Source of the DNA: Paracyclopina nana
Taxonomy: Eukaryota; Arthropoda; Copepoda; Cyclopoida; Cyclopettidae
Direction: 5' to 3'
DNA: 64,000 nucleotides
Assembly: GCA_019096065.1 (NCBI GenBank)
Contig: JAGUCH010000003.1
Location: forward strand, 10,912,001-10,976,000
Shown: positions 34,134-46,421 of the stretch, in pieces
How the letters are laid out: every line of letters begins with the position of its first letter
Numbering within the stretch: position 1 is the first letter of the stretch
Made by a program: the position numbers and the translations under genes
Notes under the pieces: generated by a model
What the model saw: the letters and a program-made list of their open reading frames with translations, nothing else
What the model was told of the DNA's origin: nothing
Database searches by the model: none

Positions 34134-35711
34134 TCGTACATCCAGCTTGTTTGGCTTTCTTTGTCTGTTGCTCCCTATTTTGATTGCCTACACTGTGTAG
34201 CAGCAGCAGCAGCGTTACTGGGATGCGCGTGTCTGGCTGCGCGAAATGAAAACAAACGGCGCTTCCACGTGTTTTTTGGCGCACAACGAGCCCATTCATT
34301 CTAATGCGGCCGGTGTCAACAAAGCTATTGAAGCCTACCTTGTCTCGGCCGAGTTGTTTACGTTTTTCTCACATACAAGCACGACTGGCGCGAATCAAAT
34401 TGATGGTAATGTGGGAATCATTGCAGCCATTTTCTCAGTTTTTCCTCCCAATAATGATCATGCATTTCGGATATCCCGTCTTTTAAGAAGAAGATCGGAA
34501 AGAAGCTAAAAGGCAAGAATAAGTGCGATATGGATCCACGTGTGTGTATTGTATATGTTTGCCTTTTCATGAGACCCCCCAATGAGTGGAGAAACTGCGA
34601 AGAGCAAATCGGCTGAGATGGATCCATCACGTAGTGCATTGAATAAATGGGCTCCAAATAACAATAATATGGCGCGAAGAGAATGCACACCTAATTGATG
34701 AGGCTACTATACACCAAAAGCAGCCTCCTTTTCTAAGCCCTCCAGAGCTCAAAATCAATCAGTATATCTTTCCCCCCAGATATGATGACATCTCGACCTA
34801 GTTCACGACAATTCTCATTTTCCAGGCTCTTGGAATACTGATATTATGATATTGTAGTGGAGAGAGCTCTTGAAACTCGAGCAAGCTCCTGTAATCAGTT
34901 CTAAGCTGTGGAAGTATTACCAGCATTATTATTACTATTATGGCCCCCTTTTGGTCAATTTATCTCAATGTGGAAACGAAAGGAGTGGTAGCCATCCCAT
35001 TCGATTTTCCCCAAGACACGCAATAGGGAACAGCATGTGATTTGCCAAGCCGCCCTTAATTACAAAAGGATTTCTTCCAGCTCCATGTAGTTACATAGTA
35101 GAAGTAGTGGGCTGAAAGCCAGCATCGATCGATTGAGGGTATAGCTCACACATGGTCCATTTGGAGTCTTTCAGCAGGGTTTTGTGACCTTTGTGATGTT
35201 GGGCCAAAATTAAAATCGATCAATCTCACATGAGACAAAAGGAGAGTGGACACAAAAAAGAGATCCGTTTAGATCATATAAGCATTATTGTGGGCAAACT
35301 TTCAATCTGTGCTTGCTGTGGTGGGGGAAAAAATACCAAATAGTTGAAATGGCAGGAGTCAGTTTAACAACATTATAATTATAGCTATTAGTCGGCTCCT
35401 CGTTAAACTTTTTACTGCACCTGCAGGGAGGTTAATTGCCATTCTTCTTCCAAAGCTCATCTTTTGCTCAGCGTTTGCAAACAGCAAATTGCTGTGCTTT
35501 GAGTATAGGCTGTGGAATTCAACACCAAGAAGAAGAAGAAGAAGCTGGCAGCATCACTGGATCGTCAACTAAGTGGCTCCAAATTATATGAATTATGCAG
35601 CTTTGAATTGCAATCAAGAGGATCATTTTGCCTCCACAGCAATTGCAATTGCAATTAGATGTCAAGTTATTGTTGCATTATTGCAACAAAGCTCCTTCCT
35701 TTTGTGCCACT

Positions 35712-36095
35712 ATAAGCCAAAGGCGTAAAGTCGCTAGATTCACAGCGCCATCTAGCGCTGCAACTAAAGCAGGTACATTTAACAGGGCTGCGCTACATCG
35801 ATGAAAAAAATTGGCAATTGTTTGGCTAATGAAGCACTTGTGCCGTAAACTTCATTAACATGACATAATCTATAAATAAAATGGCACCCTTTCAAGCCAT
35901 CAAACCATGCACAACTCATGCAAATTGCCAAGCTTTTTGCTATTAAATCCAAATTTTTCTAGCCTGGCTCAGTCGGTCAGCCAATCAAATTGCAGCTTGT
36001 AATCACGTGACAAGTTTTGCGCACCAGAGTTTATCCAAAAATACTTGCTCAAAAAGCGCCACCTAACGAAGAAATTTGTCCTTCGACTAGCTTAT
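35712..36095 (-). mobile_element. TA-flanked MITE, copy 5
   Basis: ATAAGCCAAAGGCG start and CTAGCTTAT end, with the characteristic interior (AATCACGTGACAAGTTTTGC). Confidence 0.85.
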
Positions 36096-36722
36096 GATAT
36101 CAGGCATAGCTAGCATAGTTGCGATTTCAGCCAAGGTTTCCTCGGATTGATGTATTTGTTTGTGTGCAGGGGTCCTGCAATATTGTAAAATTCTCAAGTT
36201 TTCTCCTGTGGAAATGTCCAGCGAGGCGCACGCAAATGTCGTGATTAAATGCATCGGGTAAAAATGATGAAGATGGATAGTTAATCAAGTTATATTCTCT
36301 CTCTCAGACAAGAGAAAGCAACTTAGGAAAAGTTGCTCCTGTTTACTCATGCCATCATTGTTACTTTCCAGATCTCCTGGGACATTTGTGAAATGTGATG
36401 CAAAACTTCCATGGCCATTTGCACTGGTCTCATCTTTTTAAACTGCTTCAGTTTAGAAGTGGCCGCGCTATTTCGCGAGTAATGGATATCTAAGGTTATA
36501 TAATAAATGATGTTGAAATTAAAATGTGCGCGAGTCACGTCATGGATCCCCAACGTGCTGTGGAATAGTGACTCTTCTCCTCTCTTGGTTGAATCCTTAT
36601 GTTGTAGGTCGGCCACCACATAAAAAACTTTTTACTAGGCCATAATTTTTCGGCTTAGAGATGTGAGCTGGTGTCTGGGTAAATGTGTAAAGCTTGCCAT
36701 GCATTTTTCCTCGTAATATGGT

Positions 36723-37106
36723 ATAAGCCAGTGGAGGGACTAACTTTTTCGTTAGATGGCGCTTTTCGAGCAAGTACTATTGGAAAAACTGTCACGTTCA
36801 ATACTTGTCACGTGATTGCAAGCGGCAATTTGATTGGCTGATCAGCGGAGCTAGGATAGAAAAACATGGTTTAATAATGAAAAGCTTCGAAATTGGCGAT
36901 AGTTGAATGTATCTTAATGGCTTGAAAGGGTGCCATTTTGTCTTAAGATTATGTCGTGTTAATGAAAATAACCGCACAAGTGCTCCAAAAGCCAAACAAT
37001 TGCCGATTTTTGATCATCAATGCAGCGCAGCCATTTCAAATGTACCTGCTCGAGTTGCCGCGCTAGATGGCGCTGCGAATTTAGCGACTTTACGCCTTTG
37101 GCTTAA
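36723..37106 (+). mobile_element. TA-flanked MITE, copy 6
   Basis: ATAAGCCAGTGGAGGGAC start and CGCCTTTGGCTTAA end. It lies only 630 bp from copy 5, in opposite orientation. Confidence 0.85.
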
Positions 37107-39246
37107 ACTGGAAAAAAGGCAAGGTGGTTTCTTTCACCCCTTTTTTCCCCATCTGCGAGGCTAATAGAATTTTTCGAGAACGATATGCAAATCACAGATA
37201 TTAACTTTTCTCGCGCTCGTGCTGGGCTTATTTATTGCATATACTACTTTTGATAACTCTGTGCTACAGATGGTTCAGCAAATATGCAAATAACCTCATA
37301 TAGTATGTAGTGGCACCAAATAAACTGCCAGGGATTCCCCTTCTTTTTCCTGTCTCTTGTGTACAATCCATAACCTTGATTAGCCCAGGGAATTGAACAA
37401 CGAAGTAAGGAATGAATTTTTCTTCTAGTCATGCATCATCAAGAATTCATGTGAATGGGAGGCTTAACTGATACATACAACCTGATGATTACATACATAG
37501 ACTGCATAGTCGGGTGGTCAAAGAAAAAAAAAGATACTGCATGAAGACATGATTGAAGAGAAGAAAGTCTTCTCTTTGACACCAGAGGATTGTTGTTAGC
37601 AAAATCTGAAGAATGTGGAAAGTTGACATTCTTTTCCCCAGATTATATATTTGGTTGCACCTCTTCCTGCCTTTGTTTTTTAGCCCTAGAATATTTAGTA
37701 TATTAAGTACTATAATCAGGAAATGAGCGTGTAGTATTGGAATATAAACACATTTAGCTGTTATACTTAGTGCAACAGCTCTTGACAATAGCTAATTCAT
37801 CTGATGGCATTTTAATGAGGTAGGGAATAAATAATTCACCTCCCCTAATCGATACCCTTAGCACCATGCTATAAACTACTTTATCATACCGCTCATTTCA
37901 GCTTTTTTGCCATGCAGACTCGCTAAATGTTACCCATGCAATTCAGCTGACCCAGCTCACAGCTGATAATTCAGTGCTACAATAGAATGGGAAAAAAACC
38001 ACGTGGGCAGCAACAATCATCCATCATGACAGCTAGCTGTAAGGTACGTGGTGAAGCAGGGCAACATGCAGTGCAATACATATATATCGGCCAAAAGATT
38101 ATGACAGATTACCACTCATGCACAATAGCATCGAGAAAATGGCTGTGCAAAAGATATTTTAAACTGAATCAATCATTGTGGGGTATGAGGCGCAAAAAAG
38201 GAGCATTATCAATTAGCCATTATCAAAGTTTTGCTCAAAATGACGAATCGTTCGGGCTGCCTTGAAAGTTGTATCATGAAAATGAAAAAATGCCCTCTAG
38301 GCATCGAGATCCATTGTGTTTTGATGGTACTCCCAAAATATGGCTTTTGACAGAAAAATATTAATCTATCCTGTTGTCAAATTCTCAAACGTGGGCCAAC
38401 ATCTCCATATAGCCTATATATAGATGGGGATTATTCCTCAAGATGGAAATCTCACGCGCGCGCAGCACAAAAATGTATACACACCATTTATTTGGTGCGT
38501 TAAAATAATGCCAAAAACTATATATAGGAGTAGCAAGGCCGGAAACGATGACTTTGCCAAATAGCAACACAAAATTGCGTTAATGTTGTTGCATGACTCA
38601 AAAACAAGCAACTCGCGCTTTTACTATAGACTATAGTGTCAAAACAAAGACACGCCATCTACCGACATGTTTGAAGAAACACTTGGGAGTTGTGCTCAAA
38701 ATCAAGTTTCATTTTGATGAATTGAGTCACTCCTTTTAGGGCGAGTAATCATTACAGATGGTTACTTTTATTGTACTTAATCTTAGGCTATAACATCTCG
38801 AAACATCTTATGGTTATTATAGACTTAAACCACTAAATCATTGTATTATTAAGTAACTATCTAAAAGAAGTTTAATGAGGCTAATTAGCTTGTATCTTTA
38901 TTTCGAACAATTATATTCACTTTTCGAATTGCATAATCATGGTAACTCTTTTTTAATAGAGCAGCGTCAGCTGAAAATCCCAGCTGTTGCCCCTAAAGGC
39001 CGCTGGGGTCGCCCTACATCAGTGATATTGTTGTGATACTGATGTGAATAGCCTAACAGAGCATAAAGAGGCGATGACAGCGTTTTGTGGTTTACTTTGA
39101 TGATTATTTGTGGCGGTGGCCTTGTGCAGGCAAAAAAAATATTTTGGCCAATTCTGCCCATCAAATGGAGAGAGTGAGAGCGAAGTGGCATAAGAAAAGT
39201 TTGAGGGGTGTCAAGCAAAAGTTTGCAAGACATGCAATTCTAGTAG

Positions 39247-39254
39247 TATAAAAG
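39247..39254 (+). promoter_or_regulatory. Orphan TATA-box-like element
   Basis: TATAAAAG followed by a GCGCGCG stretch. No confident gene starts downstream on plus. Confidence 0.2.
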
Positions 39255-39291
39255 CGCGCGTTTTAGCCCTGTGTGACAGCCACTTCATTTC

Positions 39292-39498
39292 CTACTTGTC
39301 CCCAGTGAAAAACTTCAATACTTTTCTGCCAGCTTTTTTTGCTGTTGAAGAGGGAGCATTAACTGATTTTTTTCTCCTCCTCTTATTCGGATTAATTTGC
39401 GGGCAAATCATATAATAGCTGTTGCGGTCTGTAATTTTCCCAAAGCTCTGACCCGAGGGCACCTGTGGACTCTGGAGATCTGGACCATTTTCGACCAT
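39292..39498 (-). CDS. Possible small protein or exon, basic, unknown
   Basis: Sixty-eight codons from ATG 39498 (MVENGPDLQSPQVP) with a strongly basic patch (NKRRRKKS) and end KVLKFFTGDK. Composition is more protein-like than neighbouring ORFs, but no family, splice partner or promoter was found. It may be chance. Confidence 0.22.
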   Translation of the reverse strand: MVENGPDLQSPQVPSGQSFGKITDRNSYYMICPQINPNKRRRKKSVNAPSSTAKKAGRKVLKFFTGDK

Positions 39499-39885
39499 CC
39501 CAAGCTTGAATTATGAATTCGAATTTGCATGGATTGTTTGCCCTTGAGGCAAAAAAAGCCAACCTCTCGCTCCATAACGCAATAATAAAAGTGTGTAATA
39601 TTTATGCATCCGGTAATAGTTTTCTTAAATGGTCTTCTGGGCTCATTCTGCTACCATATCCACTGCGCTGCTGGAAGTGTATGTGTATAGGATATGAGCT
39701 CATCCTTTGGAAAAACAGAAGGCCTTGTTCAATTTGCACACGAACAACTCCGACCAAGCTCCTATACCTGAAAATGGTGCCCAAAATGGAAGTAATGGGT
39801 CATACAACCGTGAAGAGAGTCATGAGTTCCTTATCGGGATTGACATCAGTGCAGTGCTCAACTAAAACTAATGTTATTCACTCTG

Positions 39886-40040
39886 AGCCGCAAGATGGAG
39901 CTGCGATTTATTTTGCAAAAAATATCCCCATTAAGCCGTCAAAAAAGACAAAAAGACAAAATGGCTGAGAAATCCACGTCTGGTATTTTGTCATTTAGTC
40001 CCCCCTCGACGGTGGCGCCATCCTGAACGGTAGCGGTGAA
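39886..40040 (+). repeat. Family-2 dispersed repeat, long copy
   Basis: AGCCGCAAGATGGAGCTGCG start, then CCACGTCTGGTATTTTGTC and a 3' part with GGTGGCGCCATC also seen at 48650. Confidence 0.7.
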
Positions 40041-40563
40041 AAAAGAAACTAGAAACAAAATATTTTGGTTCTGGCTATGGCACAACAGCAAACACACCAA
40101 CAGTTCAGGTTACAAATAATGTATATGGAGTGACACACCCTTCAGCCATCTAGCTACCCTTGCTAATATCAATAACTGATAAGATTCAGCTAGCACTCAA
40201 TAGGCGTGTCACACATTGATTGTCACTTCTGGAGATAAACTGTCCAAGTGTCAACTGCTAATATTGTGTGACCCTCCACAGAGCAACGCCACTCAGGGAG
40301 ACTTTTGCTCCTGCTACAACCCTTATTGTAGATAAAGTAGTTGGCCAAATTATATTGAGGTAGTCCCTAAAGGACTGGAGGGGAAAGAGCTCGGCTGCTG
40401 CTGCTGTAGAAAAAGTTTCCAAAGTGCTTTTGCTGTACAAAGTTTCAACAAATATAATGGCGAGCCAACTTATCCAAGTTGATGATAGTACATTATCACC
40501 TTTCAATGGCTACTCTCCATTTACTATTTATTAGCCTTCAGCCTATAAATTAACATATGCGTA

Positions 40564-40873
40564 GTAAGCCAGAGGAATGACAAACTTTTTCGTTAGATGG
40601 CGCTTTTTGAGCAAGTATTTTCGGAAAAACTGTCATGCTCAATACTTGTCACGTGATTACGAGCGGCAATTTTATTGGCAGATTTGTGGAGCCAGGCCAG
40701 AAAAGTTTGGTTTCGACAATGAAAAGCTCGAAAAATTGAGTGAGTTGCATATGGTTCAAAGGCTTGAAAGGGTGCCATTTTATCTGGACATTATATCATA
40801 TTAGTGAAGTTTAGCTCAAGTTGACGCGCTAGATGGCGCTGTGAATCTAGCGACTTTACGCCTTTGGCCTATA
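40564..40873 (+). mobile_element. TA-flanked MITE, copy 7 (internal deletion)
   Basis: GTAAGCCAGAGG start and CGCCTTTGGCCTAT end. About 75 bases are missing before AGCTCAAGTTG. Confidence 0.8.
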
Positions 40874-41989
40874 CGCCCAAGTATCAGATTGCTAATTGAA
40901 AGAAGATGGCGTCCGCGCGCATGATGACATCGTCATGCACAAACACGTGCGCGCGCTGATGAATCTGTCAAACGTTTTATGTATAAACATAAAAGAGTGT
41001 ACAATTCTTTTTTTTACTGCGTAGCATGCATGGCATGCTGATGAAGATTATTTCCTATAGCAATGTCTTGACATTTCTTGTCAGATTTTGCGCGTTTTAC
41101 GCGCGCGTGCCAAATTGGTACATCAGAATTTTCCTTGATGCCTGGGAAAAAAAACGTGAGCTATAAATTGCCCAGGACCTGTCATCACTAACTATTATCC
41201 TAAAGTTGGAATTGCACTTTGACAGCCAATCTTAATGGCAATTTTCGCCATTTGGCAAATGCAAAGATGAAGATCAAATTTGCGTCAAAGAGACTTTCAA
41301 TCCGTCCTAAGGAAATAGGAGCCTGCGAACGAGCGCAAGGCCATTTTCAGCCCGCAAAGCGTGCAGAAAAAATATTGCTCACATCCTTGTTATTAATAGG
41401 AAGGAAGATTCGCCATTTTTGCTGCCATATTTATAGTCCAACTTGCCAATGAGCTCACTTTGTATCTGATTCACGTTTTGACCTCAGCCTAACGAACTTG
41501 GCTCGACACGTCAAAAAATCGGCTTATGCACGAGAAAAATGTGGCGAGCATGAAAATATGCTAAAATCGCTATATTGCATTATCTCCCAACTTATTCGGC
41601 TTTGCCACCTGCAGGAGATCAACTTTGGATCACCAGAGCCGGAAAAGGGCATATCAATGAATTAAACCATCCTTATTCAGTGAAATCAAGTTCCTTATAG
41701 GGCAAAAATTCATCAGGCGGATGACGTTTTCATTGTAGTAGTGGCAGCTAAATCGTCTTTTCTCACTTCATTTGCATAATACGGAAACACACTCAATTCA
41801 GTCGTTCCAGCCAAAATATGCCATTTTACAGCAGCAGCAGCAGCACATTACCACGTCGACACGGAAAAGGTCATGTATCTTCTTAGCGTTGAGTTTTGGC
41901 TTTGATCAGCAATTGTTCTCATCACTCGGAGTTTCTCACTAATGAGCTGTATATATACACTCAACTCGCATTTCGGTGGTGAGATCATC

Positions 41990-42599
41990 ATGGCGAATTC
42001 ACTCAAGTTCTCGATCCTCCTCTTTCTGGTCTCGTTCCTCGTCCTTCATCAAGGCCAAGGCCAGCAAGACTTCCAGCCTCAGCCGCAGGAATTTTTGTCT
42101 TCTTCTTCCGGAGGAGGAGGAGGAGGACCACTGAGCCAAGAGAACGTGATACGATCCACCAAAGAACGGGTCAGCCTAAATTATCAATCTCTTTCCATGG
42201 ACCCCGATCAATATATTTTTCGTTTGCAATACTTGGCATTCCAGATTCGAAATGGGCTCAAGTTCTTGAAAGCCAACAAGTTGGTCTTCAGGTTTATGAC
42301 CACTTCCGTCAAAGTCCAGCTGGTGAAGAGGTACTCGATCCACATCCTTCATTATTATATTCATTGTAATGAATTTCTTTCGTAGTTCGATGCTGGCTCA
42401 TCAGCAGGAGCTGGAGCTGTTCAAGTCGTTGCCCGAGGACGTCCGCGTGAGGGCCATTGCAGACATCCTCACCGAGGATCCGGACGTGAAAGACATTTAT
42501 GTAGACAATATGGAGGTGCTCCAGCAGTTGAACCTATTCGACGCGGTCAAGGCCCTGAGGTTGGCAGAAGCGAGGCTTTCTCCTCTAAGGATCCCTTGA
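41990..42599 (+). CDS. Small secreted protein of unknown family, two exons
   Basis: Exons 41990-42330 and 42386-42599 join in phase 2 (donor GTACTC, acceptor TTTCGTAG) to give 184 residues. The start MANSLKFSILLFLVSFLVLH is a clear signal peptide, cleaved near GQGQ. A Gln/Pro/Ser stretch and a Gly run follow, then a helical-looking body with no Cys: RLQYLAFQIRNGLKFLKAN, LFKSLPEDVRVRAIADILTE and FDAVKALRLAEARL. TATATATA at 41950 suggests a transcription start near 41980 and a very short leader. An AATAAA follows at 42707. The absence of Cys argues against a toxin or cystine-knot peptide. I do not recognise the family; a secreted structural, reproductive or cuticle-associated role would be guesswork. 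Confidence 0.7.
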
Positions 42600-42706
42600 A
42601 GTGCTTCTCAACCACACTCACTTTATAATAGACTCGTGCTAATAGAATTGACCTAGCTGTAATAGCATTACTTTCGTTTCACCAGGATTTTATATGCCTA
42701 ACCCTT

Positions 42707-42712
42707 AATAAA
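42707..42712 (+). terminator. Polyadenylation signal of the secreted-protein gene
   Basis: AATAAA 108 bases after the stop codon. Confidence 0.6.
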
Positions 42713-43320
42713 TCATACTATTTTGTCAGTTTAGTTAATTTTAAATAACAAATAGCGTGGGCCTCGGTAGATTTTTCAAAGCTCATTTTGGAGATTTAAT
42801 TTGCTTTTGGTTTTTATGGGTGCTCTCCAGGCTCCAGTGGTCATTAGGCGCGGAGTAGCAGCAAGGTAATAATTAGTCTTGGCTAAAAGCTCACTGTTAA
42901 AAGCAAATATATTTTGAGCCAGTTCTCACCATTTTGCTGGCAGACAGCAAAATTGCTCTGCGCACTGGATCAAAGTCAATTTTGGCAGTTCCAATATATT
43001 TCCCTTTTCCATACACTATACATGACAAATACGTGAGCGAATTACTAAACTGAATAATTAATCTTGCATGTCACTTTTTCTTTGGTTCTTTACGCTCTAT
43101 ATTTTTTCTATGGCTTTTTAGAGTCAAAGTCTTTTGGCAAAGCCTCGAAAGAGATTGATTAAGGGCATTACACCGACAATGTCACATTAGTCAAGGCTTT
43201 CTCGGCATTTGAGTGAAAAACGGAGGATTTCACTACCTTATTTAGCGGAACATTTCCGCGCGCCACTCACGCAACCTTAGCTGCAAAACTGCTATCGATT
43301 CCTCCCAGATGTGCGTGTAC

Positions 43321-43605
43321 TTATTTGGTATTCTGAGCGCCGATTGTGTAACACATATTGGCCTTTTCTTTGTGTGCACTACACTGAGAATTTTCCTCTC
43401 CATTTATGCCGCTATATTTGGCAAATAATGATAAATATCGTCGGATTAACTCCTCGATGAAGCCAAATCGCTCCATGATGAAGTCGGGGCGGCGATGAAC
43501 TCGATCAAGGACAAATTGAACTACCTTGAATCTCCTCGTCTTTTTCTGTGATATCCCCTTCGATTTTCGACAACTTGCGCTCGCTTTGCTAATTTGATTT
43601 AGCAT
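43321..43605 (-). CDS. Possible small protein or exon, unknown
   Basis: Ninety-four codons from ATG 43605, basic at the start (SCRKSKGISQKKTRRFK). A well-formed helical segment with mixed hydrophobic and charged residues follows (VVQFVLDRVHRRP, FGFIEELIRRYLSLFAKYSG). It looks more coding than most ORFs nearby, but no family or gene partner was recognised. An exon of a larger gene (AG acceptor inside at 43547) is an alternative. Confidence 0.3.
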   Translation of the reverse strand: MLNQISKASASCRKSKGISQKKTRRFKVVQFVLDRVHRRPDFIMERFGFIEELIRRYLSLFAKYSGINGEENSQCSAHKEKANMCYTIGAQNTK

Positions 43606-46036
43606 TGTGCGGCAACAATGACTCCATTAATCCGGCTCCGCCTTCCTTTTATGTACTACACAATGTTTACCAGTAGATGAAATGCCAATTGATTTTAATT
43701 ACAAATTGCGATTTAAAATGGAGGAATTCGTAATCCCACCCGAAATTGAACTATTTGCCCGCAATGGTTAACGGTAGAATAAATGCGCGTTTTTGAGAGG
43801 ATTACAATATTTAAGCTTTTTTCGGTCCAACAAAATGATGGCAATTCACTTTCATAAACGCGTGAATTTCGCAAGGAGATTTCGTCAAGTCTGCTGATTT
43901 TTCTCTGTTTCTCTTATCGTGAAACAGGCTAAAAGAGTGTTGAGCTAACTAATCAATTAGGTCAATGTCATCATCCGGATTAATCATATGAATTTCTCAA
44001 GGTAATAAGATTTTGATAGCTTTTATGCCACATTGCTCAGAAAGATGACCTATTCAATAAGTGTGGCCTTGATAATTGTAAAATGTAGTGGATCACATTT
44101 TGGCGTAATAAAGGAAGAAGTCGTGGAATATATACAAAGCATATAGGAGGAAGATGACATTAAGTGAATCCAATGAGCTTGGTTGTGACCAGAGCGTGAC
44201 GGAATGTCTTTACGAGTCCCGTAAAGGTTGTCCCCGCCAACTTTCCTCAGAGAGGCGCACAATATTCACCTCGGGACACAGAACTCTTATACAGTGTGCC
44301 ACAGTGTGTGTGTATGTGGTAATAGGGCATAAAGCAGATGTCCTCGGTCAATATTTCACCGCGGATTTTAAGCATTCCTATCCTGAGCTGAAAGTTGACG
44401 ATAAAAAGGCCGAAATTAAAATGCAACGAGGATACTGAATTTGTAGCGGAGTTTTATAGCTGGCATTTCCCCTTTTTTGAGTTGCTCCTCGTATAAATTC
44501 AAATCGGCTCCACTTTCGAATTAATGCACTTTTCGCAGTTACCTCCTGTTGTTGGAAATGTGAAACTCAGCAACTTTTCATCAACCAATTAAATGATCTC
44601 ACATTGCTACAACATTATTTGTGTCAATACTACAAGTGTACTATACTAAAAATTGGCTTAACTGACCTGAGAGCTCAATGCAGTCAAAATCATGTCAGGC
44701 TTCTTCACAAATATCGACATTTGCCTTTCAATCAACTATCAAGCATGGACAACTTTAAGGCATGTAATTATGTGACGATAAATGCCATCAGAGCTAGATA
44801 GTATAACTGTGCTGAATGGAATATTTAACGGTGGATTGTGAGCTCGTACGTCATCCAATTTTAGGGGTGTTAATACACATACATAGTTTGAAGGCCAAAT
44901 GCTCGTATTTTTGTGCAGGATTTCATGATTGGATTCATTAGCAAATGGCACCTCAACCTTCGAGACTCTCACATGAAATTGAAATGAAGCTGGCTTGATT
45001 GGAAGAGTAAAGCCATTGGGTTTCTTCTTGGAAGGAAGAGCAGAAGATCACCACAACAACAATGTCGTCATGCAATCAATTTAGCCCACCAAATTACAAT
45101 GCCTAGAAAGTTCCTTATATTTTATTGGATAGATAACGAGGCACAAAAAATTAGACTTGGTTAGATAACAGCTCCAATTGGTGATCATGATGGCAAATGC
45201 AAGCTGATCGATCTCGTATTTTTAGTATAAGAACACTGCACGAGGAGCTGCTATATAGGAGAGAGAAATTGAGTAACTATTGTACTATATATTGTGTTCT
45301 AAGGGAGAGAAGAAAGCTTTTTCTCTCTTAGCTGGCTCCAAGATTATATTTGATGATGGCAGAAAGTTGACTGCTTCTTTTGAAGACGTTTAATCCTCTT
45401 CCCGAGCATTTCAATCTAATTAAATTAACATTTTTCACTCTACTCACCAACATGAAGGTCAAACAGCCAGGAAAGTCAACTTTTTGCTCTATACCACAGG
45501 AAAATCATTTTCTCAGTATAATTCGGGCTTTATCAGATAATTAATGGGACATAATTATAAGAATGGCAATAATTGGCTGATTGAATCAAAAGCTTGATAT
45601 CCTTTCCTTCCAACTAGTAAGTAGTGGCAGTTTCAATTATCCAGAGTGGTTTTTACCCTTCAGGCAAGGGATAATATAGGTAGCAGCTATCTCCAAAGGG
45701 GAGAAAAAGATATCAGGATTTCCTCGCGCAGTATCTTATGCATGAAGATGATCATGATGGCATGGGTTGTAAATTGAGATATGAAAGTGTTCTCAAACGT
45801 TTAGGGCCATCTGAGATGTGGGAAACGTGTGCAGCTACTGTAGCAGCACAATGTGTCTAGGACATGAAAGTAGGTTAGGCCCTATCCTATTCTCGCGGCG
45901 CGAGCACACGCGTTATTTCATATAGAAAAGACAAAATGTCCCACTGCGCAGGCTAAATGTCGGAAATCAACGAGGTTTGAGCGAACAATGCAGATTTGTG
46001 CTAGAAAGTGTTGATTGCTCTACACTGTAAATGATA

Positions 46037-46421
46037 ATAAGTCATAGGCGTAAAGTGGCTAGATTCGCAGCGCCATCTAGCGCGGCAACTTGAGCAAATA
46101 CACTTGACATGGCTGCGCTACATAGACGACCGATAATTGGCAATTTTTTGGCTTCTGGAGCGCTAATGCCGAAAACTTTACAAATATGATGAAATCTACG
46201 GACAAAAAGGCACCCTTTCAAGCCATAAAGCCATGTACAACACCCGCAAATTTCCAAGCTTTTCATAGTTGAAACCAAATTTTTCGAGACTGGCTCCGCC
46301 AATCAACCAATCAAATTGGCGTCCTTAGTCACATGACAAGTTTCACACACGACAGTTTTTTCAAAAATACTTGCTCGAAAAACGCCATCTAGCGAAAAAG
46401 TTTGTCCCTCCACTGGCATAT
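46037..46421 (-). mobile_element. TA-flanked MITE, copy 8
   Basis: ATAAGTCATAGGCG start and CCACTGGCATAT end. Confidence 0.85.

Larger units (their letters stand above)
29386..41989. other. Gene-poor region between the Ig gene and the small secreted-protein gene
   Basis: AT-rich, with MITE copies 4-7, family-3 copies B and C, family-2 copies at 32701 and 39886, and AGC microsatellites (for example 34201 and 41829). ORFs of 60-151 codons occur but lack supporting features. A TATAAAAG at 39247 is noted separately. Confidence 0.5.

Noticed and set aside
34246-34509. 87-codon plus ORF (MKTNGASTCF...)
   Set aside because: Fairly natural composition, but no family, splice partner or promoter; left unannotated.
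39513-39968. 151-codon plus ORF
   Set aside because: No codon bias or motif, and its end runs into a family-2 repeat.
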